A stretch of 64,000 nucleotides of DNA, from assembly GCA_031216915.1 (NCBI GenBank), contig CM062288.1, positions 183,360,596 to 183,424,595 on the forward strand. The letters run 5' to 3'. Below, piece by piece: positions 8,408-19,063 of this stretch (position 1 is the stretch's first letter; each line of letters begins with the position of its first letter). The translations under genes and the position numbers were made by a program. The DNA comes from Pictodentalium vernedei (Eukaryota > Mollusca > Scaphopoda > Dentaliida > Dentaliidae). A model generated the notes under the pieces. That model did no database searches and was not told the origin of the DNA. It saw only the letters and a program-made list of their open reading frames with translations.

Positions 8408-11400
8408 TTAAATTGTCAGTGGTAAAGTCGATACACCATCATTTTGTACTAGTCGTTTTGGATAAAAGTAAGATAAACCATCTCTCATCTGTACGTATGT
8501 GAACATGTAACCATTAAGTCTAAAGCCTTTCTTTTTTCCTGTTCCTGTGTGTTTGTCTTTGATTACTTTTAAATATGTTTGCTTTGTTAAAGTCATTTGT
8601 CTTGTGTTTATTACTCAGTTTGTTTGATAGCCGAAACAGTAGTCGGTTTTGCTACACAATCCAATAACCCCTCTTCCTCCCATTCAATTTTGAAAAGACC
8701 TGGGATTCTTTTATCAAAAGCTTTCCTGTCCCTGCATCATTGAGATTGTATCCAGTTATCTCCCCTTAATATAGTTTTTACATAATCTTCTATATGGGTA
8801 TCACAGGCTTCAGATGGTAACCATTTATGGGCTTGGCGATAGAACAATTCCTTTTTTCTGGGCTGACTACTTCTTCAAGGGAGGATCCAGAAAGGCCTGT
8901 GTAAAGGCTGTCCGAGTCCGATTCATAAAGTTCAAAATCCCTACGATCAACATAAACATCCCAAAAACATAGTAAAATAGGAGCATACATAACTTGGCAT
9001 ACTGATATACGAAAAACCTATGTGGAGGGGCAAGTCAAGGTTGATTCTACTTGTATTCATTTCAATTTCATAAAGTTCTGCAGTGGGGGTATTCAATTTC
9101 CGAAAGGTCAGATTGTTGATAAGGTTGGACACATTATCTTCGTCACAATACACTGCATTCTGATGTTTTGCCTTGTTGGTGACTGTCTTCCCATATCCAG
9201 AATTACCTAACAATTTCATCTTGTCAGCTACGATGGCTTTACTTGGGTCATCCCATCTGGCCTGTGATACTTGATCACCAAATGTTTGGAAGCACACATT
9301 GGGCTGGTACTGGATGACTTGATGCACCGGGCTGACTACCAGTCCATGCTCCAAATACCATTGCAATAATGGTGTAGCCAGCAGGATTTTTTCGCCAAAG
9401 TAGCTACCAATAAGACTATGGTGAGGTTGGCGCATAATATAATATTGTTGGCGTCAGCGTAAGCCTTCATATGTGGCCCCATATCTTCTCGAGAAATATT
9501 TGTGTTTTTGAAGATTGGTGTCATTTCTTCAAAATAGGGCTTCAGTTGGTCGGGTACTGCAATGTCACACTCCACAAGGCCAAAGATGCTGCCTGTGTGG
9601 ATCTTCACGAGTAGTTGGGTGAACGTCATCTAACCGTTCCATCCACCGAAGTCCAAAACTTTTCCCATAGAAAGGTCTTTAGGGCTGGATCGGTCTTCTG
9701 CTGATTCCACTCACATTCCCAGATTTCTATGACATCATACCCAAGGCTCTGTAGGTACTGGGTAGTTCCCTTGGTTTTTTCCCTAGCTAAGCCATGGACT
9801 TCCCCCGGACTGCATTGTGCATTTGTGAGTGGCCAATGTACCATCCTTCATGTTCCGATAGCTTTCATGACCATTCCAGAAACAGTTTTGGTGTCTTTAC
9901 ACCAACCATCTACAGGCACTTGACATCTACCAGCCTTCTTTTCCATATCGTTGTATTTGTGTCAGACACTGTCCCTGGCAGACATAAATTCCAGCCACTG
10001 ATGGGCCATCCTACCATACGTACTTATGGGAGTACTCTGGTTTAAAACCTGTTTCTTCCTTGTGTCTAATGTATCAACCTGTTGGCATTTCCTGCATCAA
10101 TAACCATAAGTACAAGGCATCATAGCCTACAACACCCCCACATCCCTTTTGCTGATGTGCCATATTTAAATCCTCTTATACTAGTAACATTCTTCTCGTG
10201 ATAACGATTGAATATGATAGAAGGCCCCCCTACAATGTTGTCCTTGATAAGATGATGAAGATCCTTGTTCTTCTTGTTGATTTCTCGAAGGACATACCTT
10301 CCTCTTTAGCATCAGGCCTGGAATGCTAATGCTGTCCTTAAACATATCGACCCCCCTTTCCAAGTAAACATGTGCTTGTTTCTCTCAATAGCTTCTAGGA
10401 ATGGCTGACATCTCTATTATTGTACAAAATCAGGAAGGCCCGGAATGTTCTCATCCCATTTTCCCCCAAAGTTTCTGGCAGTAAGCATATTCCTCTTCAG
10501 TTATGTTTTCCTTTTTTAAAGAGCTATAAAAGGAAACATGGGGAGGTAATTTGGTAGTGTCCAATTTATCAATACAGTCAATCCATTCATAGGGAAAACA
10601 TCCTTTAGCATCTGAACACCCAAAATCCTTGAGAAATTTATAACTAAATACAGGGGCCAAATAATTGCAAATAACCAAAAATTTCAAGTGATCTGTTTTC
10701 AAAACCATAAAGTTGTTACTCTTCTTAACTACAAAAGACAGTGGGCCATGTTTTTCCAGATAATCCCTCAATTCTCGTTTAATCACATTTACGTCATATT
10801 TTCCAGAATTAAAACCTAAGATGGGCATTTCCATCATGTAATGATCAAAGTCTGTCGACACCTTTTCAAATTGGTGTGATAGATACCACCACCAAGACAC
10901 ATCATCAGTACAGGAGAGCTCATGGCGTTGCATCAGCCATACAGATTTCCACAATTTACCACACTTACGACAAGCGAAGGATTTACAATATTGATCAATG
11001 TTGGTGATATAACTAAAATGTTTCTCGAACAAATTGATATATGTGGTATTCTCAAAATTTCCATTAGACCTATGCACAATTTTTAGCAATAACTTCATCA
11101 TCTTCGAATAAGAGTTTAAATACTTCAATATTCACTTCAAATACTTTTTCAACTTTGGGAAGTTCATTGAATTTCACACCTGGAAAGTTATCCTTGGGTA
11201 CATCTGTGTATTTACTATACAATGTCTGATTTGCAGTATTCAAAGTATGGTAAGTAGAACCACTTCAAAGGGCTAAACACCGGAATAAACAGAGGTTGTC
11301 ATTATAAACAAAATGGTGGTGTTGATCTTTGACAAGGGCAACAATCGAATGATTTTCTAAAATATACTTGGGAAGATATTCAGGGACCCCATGGATTGGA

Positions 11401-12196
11401 TGATTTTTAATCTTGTTTACTTAAAAAGATCTGGCATGACAATCCATTTAGAGTTGGGTCTTTGCTGCCTAGCCAATTCCAAAATGTCTTCCTGTTCAAG
11501 GTCTTCAAGGAAATTCCCCAAATCTACTGCATTTTCTATAAGGGGTGGCCTATCAAGAACCCAGGCATTATTTTGTGAAGGATGATAAAATCTTAGTTCT
11601 TCTGTTTCATTGTTACATAAAATGAAGCTGTAGCTTAAATTAATTTTAAATTTATTTTTCTGAGATTCAAAGATTGTTTTACTTAATTCATAGTTCATGG
11701 TAGATAAATCTGTAGTGTCTAGCCTATAATTAAAAATGTCCTGTATTTTCCTATTTGTTTTTTGGTGGGTCCGAATGGCCTTCCAGTTCCTACATAAATT
11801 TCAAAAATTTCTTCATTTGTTTCTGTCGAAAGGTCCTGATCAAAATCAATGGGGTCAATGTCCAAAACAGTTCAGGTTTTTTTCAGGGTTGTTGCTGGTC
11901 ATTCAGAATTTCATGTCTTGGGAAGGGTGACAGGGAGATGGGCAGTATTCTTATGCCTATTAAAGAGTAAAAAAGTTGATTAAATTCCTGGCAACATTCC
12001 AAACATGTATATAAATCTAAGCAAGTTTTTTTTTATGTTTATCCAAATCTTCTTTCCTAGAATATTTTGTACAGCAGTTGTTGCAGGCAAATGTCTTACC
12101 TTGTCTGCGAGCTGTCTTCCTATGTCGATCCTGATTGGACCTGGCAGTGAATATTTTCCTACAGTCCTCACATGAAAATCTAGAAGTCTCCATAAT
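8408..12196 (-). pseudogene. Polinton protein-primed DNA polymerase B, broken by several frameshifts
   Basis: Fragments in order cover a whole family B polymerase on the minus strand. The N-terminus (ATG at about 12,196) has two zinc-finger-like motifs, FSCEDCRKIF and FACNNCCTKYSRKEDLDKH. The 11,698-11,417 fragment follows. The 3'-5' exonuclease region (11,128-10,451) carries a second finger pair and MPILGFNSGKYDVNVIKREL. Then come FKDSISIPG (10,363), EIWECEWNQ (9,844), GLVECDIAVP (9,629), motif B KLLGNSGYGKTV (9,435-8,947), and motif C, read ESDSDSLY at about 8,920 where MDTDSLY is usual. The C-terminus KGFRLNG...YFYPKR ends at 8,408. About 1,200 residues suits Polinton PolB. The first catalytic Asp of motif C reads as Ser-Asp context, and at least six frame changes make it nonfunctional. 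Confidence 0.85.
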
Positions 12197-13642
12197 CCTT
12201 AGAATAATGAATGCACAAAAATAGTACACACAAAAAATTGAATAACCTGAGTACACAGAGACGATCCTTTTCCGCCAAGAGATGAAAATGAAATGAAGCT
12301 GACGTCACAAAGTCGCTGAATTTATTTATACGTGACAGACGCTTTTGAAAACATCAGGCCATCATGTGCGCAGCTGCCGCAGCATTTTTTCATCGACTTT
12401 TTGATTCTCGGTGGGCATTTGTGTTTGTTTCTCATAGGATTATAGGTTAAAGTTGGGAAAATTAGTAAATTAACATAGAAAGTAAGTAATGGAAAAAGAA
12501 ACACAATGGGAATACACTAATCGGATTGGTCGATAATTATGTTATAACATTGGTCAGTTGAGAAACATCTTGATCCTCACATTAAATTTTTTTTAAATAA
12601 TCAAGTTAATGAACTTAAATCCACTTATCCACCAAGTGAAGATTCTTTCGGATAATGAACTTAATAAATAGTGAGGGGGGTCAATTAAGGGTGTTACTAA
12701 AAATAGATCGATGCACATAGGAATTTATAAAAATATAGTTCTGCCCTAAAAATTTAGTTATTTATGGACATTACTAATTATGGAGAGGCCCTAAAAATTA
12801 GTTTGGGACTAATTTAATGAATAGTGAGGGAGTCAGTTAAGAATGTTACAAAATATAGGAATTTATAAAAAATTGAGTTCCATTTCCAGGGAATATTAAA
12901 GCTTAAGTTGGGGATTTAGTTGGATATCCGAGCCAAGTAAAACTATTGTTGGAGTCTATTTTTGGTAATTCTACGAAGTAAACGAGGATTCTGAGGGAAT
13001 CTGAACCAGTAAAAAGCTCAGAGGAACAGTCCTATAGCACTACGTGCTACCATTATACAAATGAATGTGACTGTTATTGTAAAAAAAAACATTCTGGGGC
13101 TTTGCCAAGTCCGTTTCGGTGAATTTGGAGGGATTATTGGGTTGTTTGTGGTAATTCTGTAAAGTGAAACTACTCTTATACAAAATAATTCGTCCGATAG
13201 CACTACCTGCTACTATTATAAGTAGGATTCATGGGGAACTGGTATCAAATAAAGTCGTTTGATGTATCACCCTAACAACACACGCTGCACATATGCCCTA
13301 AGACCACGTATCACTATGAAGATGATGTCACAAGATGGCCACATATGCGGGCTAGCATGACAACCAAACATGACATCACTAGGTCACATGCTATAACATC
13401 ACATGAGATCCAGCGAAACAGGCATGATCTCTTCATCTCCTATTACTCGGGTAACTAATAGAAAATTCGCCAGTATATAAATACAATTATGACACAACGA
13501 GTTGTGTCAAAATTATAATCGGTGAATTGCTACTTTAGTTAAAACAGACCGTATTTATGTAAAGACTCAAATTTGAAGTATTGCACTATGTTGAGTTTGC
13601 TGCTCCTGTGAAACCAAGTAGGCCGACTTGGTTGTTACTTTG
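12197..13642. other. AT-rich spacer: Polinton flank and upstream DMRT sequence
   Basis: No gene is supported. The segment 12,410-12,580 repeats 7,290-7,490. Blocks at 12,653-12,740 and 12,815-12,880 (AATAGTGAGGG..TCA.TTAAG) are tandem, as are 12,960-13,070 and 13,140-13,215 (TATAGCACTACGTGCTA and its variant). A TATAAATA lies at about 13,475-13,482, beside a short palindrome GACACAACGAGTTGTGTC. The Polinton terminal repeat was not located. The last bases, up to 13,646, are the original left flank of the LTR insertion. Confidence 0.4.
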
Positions 13643-13646
13643 CTGT
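13643..13646. repeat. Target site duplication (left) CTGT
   Basis: CTGT immediately precedes the low-coordinate LTR and recurs immediately after the high-coordinate LTR at 26,223-26,226. Four bases fit LTR retrotransposon integration; a 5-bp reading (CTGTT) is possible if the boundary shifts by one base. Confidence 0.75.
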
Positions 13647-13928
13647 TGTGGTAATTTTTGGGATATAATCTCAATTTACTAACAAATATCTATACCACCT
13701 TTTACCAAATAGTCACAAGCTCATCAAGTGGGTTATTTCCTCCAACGGACGGTACTTTAAACTCACATGATGATAATTCAGCAACCAGATAAACACACCT
13801 CTTCCGATCCAGTTTGTATACCACTCTCTTGGTGACGTCACCGGTTCTCTTTACTCTTCTGACCAGTTTCCTATTCCAATTGCTGATTTCATGTTGGAGG
13901 AGTAATCTTAGGGGCAAATTATGCTACA
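13647..13928 (-). repeat. 3' LTR (low-coordinate copy), 282 bp
   Basis: It starts TGTGGTAATT and ends GCTACA on the plus strand, giving the canonical TG..CA ends with short TGT/ACA inverted termini. It lacks a 12-bp in-frame segment present in the other LTR near 26,090. A minus-strand ORF (13,917-13,702) crosses it. Confidence 0.9.
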
Positions 13929-13944
13929 TTCCCCCAAGTTTTCT
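13929..13944 (-). promoter_or_regulatory. Polypurine tract for plus-strand DNA synthesis
   Basis: Read on the minus strand this is AAAACTTGGGGGAA placed directly against the 3' LTR start (TGTAGC). A purine-rich tract at this spot primes second-strand synthesis in LTR retroelements. Its position confirms the element's orientation. Confidence 0.75.
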
Positions 13945-14995
13945 AAATAAAACCCCTCCAAACAGCCCAAGGGATCATAATAAAACCCCTACCCTTAAAG
14001 GGCAAAAGCGTGTAGGGAGACAAACTCCCTGTATTTAACTTAATCAAAAAAGGATCAGCAATGGAATTCTCAGAAAAAAAGGGATCCAGTGACATCCCAA
14101 GAGATGGATACTCTCACTTTTCACTAAACAAGAATCGAAGATAGAAACCTATAAAAACTGTACAAAATATTCTGACTTTTTGTACCAATCCCCTCCCTCT
14201 ACTACTTTTAAACCAACACCTCTCCCCTTTTACAATTTAACTGCACCCAGAAATCAACAAAATTAAGGTACAAAATTCAGCAAAAATTAAAATATTTCTC
14301 ACATTGCATCAGAAATAAAACCATTTCAGCTTATCAATTTTGTCCTTCAAAATCCAGTTACTGGTCTTGCATTTCATCATTAACCATGTTATATATATAT
14401 TTTTTTTTTTTTACAAGTTTTAAATTTTTTTTTTTTTTCAATATATACCAAGGAGGAGGTCCCAAATTCAACACTTTTCTTAATCCTGATTTTAATAGCA
14501 GTGGGGATAAATCCCCAAGTTTGTACATGTCTAGGAGGTCACAAATAAATTTATTTGCATCTGGGCAAACAAATGATTAAAAAGAATGTGCCCAATAATA
14601 AGTAAGCAGAATTCCAGATAGAATCTCAGGATTCTAAATAATTCTATCCTATTTAAATTTCTACAAACACCAGTGTATTTTAATTGGGAAAATAATTCAC
14701 TGCCTAACCGAAACACATACGCCAGTAGCGGTACGGTTACATGTTAAAAGTGCCTTAACAGGTCCCAAATTATCTTAAGTCCTCATACAAAACTCAATAT
14801 GATATCGGAAACATCTGTCTGGAACTCTGTTATTTTAATTTCGGAAAACCTCTGGAAACATAATTATCAATTCTTAGCATAATAATTCTTTGGGGGCATG
14901 CCTTTGCATTGCCCAAAATTCAATTCCTGCTATAATTTCCAAAATCCTTCTGAAATTATCCAAATATATGGGTATTTTGCTTTGCAACACTCATT
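13945..14995 (-). other. 3' untranslated region of the LTR element
   Basis: AT-rich, with two long T-runs near 14,400-14,430. There is no recognisable coding frame between the TatD stop (14,996-14,998) and the polypurine tract. Confidence 0.6.
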
Positions 14996-16062
14996 TTATG
15001 GGGAAGGGAACCCACAGAGGGCACAAGCATTCTGTGTGACCGAGGCCACCAGCACCCCCAAGGACATCTGCAGTTCTGTAGCAACTTTTAGTGCAACTTC
15101 CCCCAAATAGAGAGGAGTGCCCCCTACCTCCAAATTCATCTCCCCCTGAAAATACAGAGCGTCAGACTCCTATACCAGCCGATTTAGTGGGATGGCTTTT
15201 ACACCGTCCCACTGTTCTTGTTTAAAGTATAAACATTTTGGGCCTATACTGAAATATGCATTAGGGAAGTGGTTTACCCATCTCTCGCCCACATCCCTAC
15301 TGGAGGTGGAACAATGTAGGTGGATTTTTTGTTGCTTACCTACGCTATCCATCAACATCAGGAGCTTGAGGGAATTTACTTCCCTTCCCAAGTAATCTCC
15401 CGAGGGACCCCTCAAATGTAGCACAATGGGCTTAGCTAAAGTTGCCAACTTCAACAACCCCGCTAATACCAAATCTTGCTGATACCATGTATCAACCGGC
15501 TCCGTTCTATCTATCCCCCACCTCACCTAAACCTGCAGCATATGGGAGCAAGCCCATTATTGGAAACATGTGGCTTTCTGACTCTACCGGGGGGGATATT
15601 CCTTACATGACGGGGATGAAGGCCAATTACTGCCTTCATACCAGGATCCCCGAGAAGTTCCTCTGGTCTAGGGTAGGTGGACGGATCACAGTAAACTACC
15701 ATCCCCCTCACCCCCCCCCCTCCCCCACAACAGGCAAAGGACAAGTTGTAGGTCGACCATCCTTAAGGGAGAAAATCTCCCTAGCTGACAAATTGGGTTT
15801 TCGAAACCTTTGGCGAACCCTATCCAAATGAAAAAGAGTGTCCACCAGATTCATGGAACAAGATTCCCTGGAAGATCTAGCGGGAGAAAAGCCTGGAGGG
15901 ACTCCCATCAAAGCACTAGCTATTGGAATAGCAGGAGGAAAATCTGGATTACCTCCCACCATGGGACTAACTACTGAGGAAATGGCAGGAGAAACGACCG
16001 ACAGACCCTCCGAGAAAGCCATGGCTGAAGAGACCGGAAGAGGCATCAAACGACCTCCCCCT
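14996..16062 (-). pseudogene. TatD/TATDN2-like metal-dependent hydrolase domain carried by the LTR element
   Basis: Successive minus-strand frames give the TatD family motifs in order. The N-terminal motif is LVDTLFHLDRV (about 15,860; usual VDTHCHLD). Then VYCDPSTYP and GLHPRHV (frame 15,744-15,523; usual G.HPH), the GE..LD region as MRWGIDRT, PIVLHLRG (usual P.VIH.R), IHLHCSTSS (usual HC.TG), FPNAYFSIG, and ESDAL (usual ETDAP). The C-terminal part (TPLYLGEVA, MSLGVLVASV) ends at TAA 14,996-14,998. TatD enzymes are TIM-barrel metallonucleases. Metal ligands in the first motif are altered (HCH reads LFH). There is a frameshift in the C-run near 15,715, another near 15,525, and a TAG just before ESDAL. 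Spacing and motifs resemble animal TATDN2 rather than bacterial TatD. It is in the position of an extra 3' ORF of the retroelement. Confidence 0.72.
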
Positions 16063-16682
16063 CAGGAACCAACTGTGGGAGTCGCCGAAGCAAAAATGGG
16101 GGGAACTTCCGAGGGACCAGTAGCCGAAGAAGCAAGTCTAGCGGGAGAAAATACTGAAGAGACCTCCGAGGAATCTCCCACTGAAGAATCGGCGTCTGAG
16201 CAGGCAGGCACCTCCACCACCATTCGTGACCGAATATGCAATGTCACCAGCAAATTCTCCTGTGGTTCCAGGGAGTGAAAATCCTCCCTGACCACTGTTT
16301 GGCGTTTTGAAGGGGGTGACACCGGAGACGTCACCCTGGAACTGCAATCTTGGATACACTGATCCATTAATCTGGATACCCTCTGAGGCACTCGCTTCAG
16401 GGGCTTTTGAAACCTATGACCTGAGGGACGTGATCTCCTCATCTCCTCAGTTCTAATTTTAAGGAACATTAAAATCCTCCAATGTACCAACCCAGCTGGT
16501 GTAGCCAGGTGATCTAAATTTCCTGCAGGAGGGAATTGAGTACTTGGTACCCACTCAAAAAGGCCCTCCAACTCCTGCATACGTTCAACAAAATGAGTTG
16601 AAACCTCCAACGGGAATCGGGAATATTCCCAATTAACCAATTCTTGTAACCCCAAATAACCCATTTCAAGGGGAGCTGTCAT
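16062..16682 (-). CDS. Linker ORF upstream of the TatD domain
   Basis: A 206-residue frame. The first 120 residues are well structured (LGLQELVNWEY, THFVERMQELEGLFEWVP, GLVHWRILMFLKI) and the rest is Ser/Pro/Val-rich and of low complexity, leading into the TatD region. Together with the ORF 17,334-16,687 it looks like the long N-terminal extension of a TATDN2-like protein, with frame breaks at about 16,685 and 16,055. Function of the extension unknown. Confidence 0.5.
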   Translation of the reverse strand: MTAPLEMGYLGLQELVNWEYSRFPLEVSTHFVERMQELEGLFEWVPSTQFPPAGNLDHLATPAGLVHWRILMFLKIRTEEMRRSRPSGHRFQKPLKRVPQRVSRLMDQCIQDCSSRVTSPVSPPSKRQTVVREDFHSLEPQENLLVTLHIRSRMVVEVPACSDADSSVGDSSEVSSVFSPARLASSATGPSEVPPIFASATPTVGS

Positions 16683-16686
16683 CCTC

Positions 16687-17334
16687 TCAAAAGTCTGGGC
16701 AATGATCTAAGGACTGAAATACTGCCCTTCTGACTGGCATCCATAAAGAAGTGGGGAGATGATCCCCTTGGCAGTGCTTCCACAACTGCCTTACTTTAGC
16801 CCCACAACTTGGAAGAGGACACACAGATGATGGTCCCTTTGACTTAGGGTTGGGGGGCAATTCTACTGATTTTGGAAAAAAGAGAACATCATCCTCTCCC
16901 ACTTCCATTTTTGAAGAAAATCTCTTATCCTTTCTTCTAGTACTAACCTGTACTTCCGTGTAATCATCTGGCTCTTTGTCACCGAGGGATAAACATCCCC
17001 TTGACCTCTCACTCCCGGCCGGAATTAGGGAGATAGACTCTCCCAAAACTGGCGCACCTACTGGTGTCACTGGCGCCTGGGCTCCGGGAACTAAGTTCCC
17101 AGTTGTGCCCAAGCTCAAATCAGATGAGACAGTCTCCTCTATTTTTTTTCCACCCACATACTGAACCACTTGTAGGTTTTGGTCCGTTTTTAAACGGACA
17201 TCCCGGGTTTGAGCTTGAGGGTCGTAATCATAATTCTGGACCCTCCTCCTTTGTCCCTGTCCCCATCTTTTACCCTTTCTTTGGACCTGAGTCCAGGATC
17301 GTTTTGGGGATTGGCTTCCTTCATCAGAACTCAT
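16687..17334 (-). CDS. Ser/Pro-rich ORF with zinc-finger-like motif, extra ORF of the LTR element
   Basis: 215 residues starting MSSDEGSQSPKRSWTQVQRK, a basic, disordered N-terminus. A long polar, low-complexity middle follows. Near residue 170 there is VCPLPSCGAKVRQLWKHCQG then DHLP, a C-x4-C...H...H arrangement that could bind zinc. It ends RRAVFQSLDHC. It sits between the PHD-finger ORF and the TatD-like part, on the same strand. Such a basic N-terminus plus a zinc finger could bind nucleic acid; that is inference. The open frame over 648 bp is the longest intact one in the 3' third of the element. Confidence 0.55.
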   Translation of the reverse strand: MSSDEGSQSPKRSWTQVQRKGKRWGQGQRRRVQNYDYDPQAQTRDVRLKTDQNLQVVQYVGGKKIEETVSSDLSLGTTGNLVPGAQAPVTPVGAPVLGESISLIPAGSERSRGCLSLGDKEPDDYTEVQVSTRRKDKRFSSKMEVGEDDVLFFPKSVELPPNPKSKGPSSVCPLPSCGAKVRQLWKHCQGDHLPTSLWMPVRRAVFQSLDHCPDF

Positions 17335-17423
17335 ACTAACTATATGTCTCTAACTGGTATCTGTTATAATCTGTGCAAAGAGACAAAAATAAAAGTGTCT
17401 AAGTTCCCCCTGTAAGCTCATCA

Positions 17424-17756
17424 TTATTGGGGATTAGCCATTTCACAATGTGAACAATTATACAGATCTATTCTTTGGGCCGATTGACTAGTCACCTGCA
17501 CACAAGAACCATGAAACCAGTCCAAACAACTATTACATTGTATCATGAAAGATCCTGTGTCAGGTTTCTTACAGATACAGTATAATGGAACCATTGAACC
17601 TCTTGTTTCTGAAAGATTTTTCTGGCGCTCAATCCAAGGTGGTAAAATTCCATCAGTACAATGATGTTTGAGTTTGTCATGATTCATTGTTATTGATTTA
17701 TTAACTGGTAGAGTGCTGGAAGCCCTATTTTGGGCTTTACTAAAAGTGACAGGCAA
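17424..17756 (-). CDS. PHD-finger ORF downstream of integrase
   Basis: 110 residues with one zinc domain near the C-terminus: PLYCICKKPDTGSFMIQCNS, then CLDWFHGSC and YNCSHC. This gives the C4HC3 ligand order of a PHD finger, with the conserved Trp before the ligand His. Many PHD fingers of this YCICRKP/WFHG type bind methylated histone H3 tails. It lies just after the integrase C-terminus, the place where chromoviruses carry a chromodomain, so a role in target choice is an attractive inference. The domain itself has no stop or frameshift. Confidence 0.75.
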   Translation of the reverse strand: MPVTFSKAQNRASSTLPVNKSITMNHDKLKHHCTDGILPPWIERQKNLSETRGSMVPLYCICKKPDTGSFMIQCNSCLDWFHGSCVQVTSQSAQRIDLYNCSHCEMANPQ

Positions 17757-17842
17757 TAACTGTTTGCAGCTACATTCTGCCTGAGGAAGCCTTTATTGTC
17801 CCTGATATGAACCAGATTTTTTATACAATACCTTGCTCTCTG

Positions 17843-17887
17843 ACATTTAATTGGATAGTGCCTATAAGGCACTATCCAATTAAATGT
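17843..17887. repeat. Perfect 21-bp hairpin in the LTR element
   Basis: ACATTTAATTGGATAGTGCC plus T and its exact complement are separated by a 3-base loop, 45 nt in all. It lies between the end of integrase and the PHD-finger ORF. Confidence 0.9.
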
Positions 17888-18013
17888 AATAGAGCAGTAT
17901 ATGATGAGCTTTGATTTGTTGTCAGAAAAAAGTCAGCACTTTACCAGTTAATCAATTGTATTTTGAACAGAAATGTAGAAATACACTGAATAATTATTCC
18001 TGTCCTGACCCCT

Positions 18014-19063
18014 TCAAATGGGATTTAATTTTTTAGAATGGCCAGGTTTAATTGCAAAATCAAGGAAATAAATAATATCTCCCACTTTAAATGTCTGAGT
18101 TTTTGAGGTAGTGTCATAGTATTTCCTCATTATTTTCTGCTGAGTTTTCAATTTTTCACGGACCAATTTATGAGATGTTCTAATAGAATTCTCCAAAGCA
18201 AGAACAAATTCGGCTGTATTTTGAAATGTTTCATTGGAGGACGACCAAAAATTTGATATGTTGATTGTACCACCTCCCTTCCAAGCATCATTTTATGAGT
18301 GAATCCAGTACTTCTGTTCACTGTAGATCTTAATGCCCCTGCCAACTGTGGGACATGTAAATCCCAGGTGGACTGTTTATTTCCCACGAAACATTTAAGG
18401 GCATCCATTAAAGTTCTATTTACCTCTTCCACTTGGCTGTTGGATGATGGGCGATAAGCTGTTATTCTTGCCTTGTCAATTTGTAATAATTTACAAACAG
18501 CTTTAAATAAATCACTTTCAAAATTTGCCCCTCTATCTGTATACACTTCCAATGGGCAGCCAAATCTAGAAAAACACTCATTGACTGCTGCAGTCGAAGT
18601 TTCTTCATCCGTTTGAGACGGAGGGGAATACACTCCATCCGTTTTTTAAATTGATCACTTACTACTAGAATGTATTCATTTCCCCTTGACGTTTTTGGTA
18701 AAGGGCCTAAAAAATCTAAATGAACACGTTCCATTGGGGACCCTGCATGGTAGGGGACCATTTGAACTGAAAAGAAGGCCTCTTTTGTTTATTACACCTA
18801 GTACAGGCTTTAACATAGTCTCAACATTGGAACTGAAAAGAAGGCCTCTTTTGTTTATTACACCTAGTACAGGCTTTAACATAAGTCTCAACATTGGAAG
18901 TTAACCCTGGCCAATAATATCTAGATTTCACTCTTTCCATGGTACGGTTAATCCCCAGATGACCAGCCGATGGCAGATCATGATTTGACAACAAAATCTC
19001 CGAACATTGGGGATGAGGTATCACCAAAACCAAGTGGCCATTTTTTCTCTTTTTGTATATCAA
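18014..19063 (-). pseudogene. Integrase of the LTR element, broken
   Basis: In order from 19,063: an HHCC zinc-binding region (HDLPSAGHLGINRT, then ACTRCNKQKR), and the catalytic core with first Asp in ERVHLDFLGPL, second in VYTDRGANF, and the Glu region SNSQVEEVNRTL (usually G..ER.N). A GPY/F-like C-terminal part follows (FKVGDIIYF, ending 18,014). Integrase joins the cDNA to host DNA. A direct duplication of about 67 bp (18,763-18,830 and 18,830-18,896) interrupts the finger/core junction, and several frames are used, so the enzyme is dead. Confidence 0.82.
18763..18896. repeat. 67-bp direct duplication inside integrase
   Basis: GAACTGAAAAGAAGGCCTCT through CTCAACATTGG occurs twice in a row, with one single-base difference (CATAGTC versus CATAAGTC). 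Confidence 0.9.

Noticed and set aside
13560-13642. Upstream DMRT exon just before the LTR
   Set aside because: The ATG at about 13,588 opens a frame that stops after seven codons, and no donor in the required phase was found.
15442-16278. Plus-strand ORFs opposite the TatD region
   Set aside because: Long because of biased composition; the minus frames carry the family motifs.
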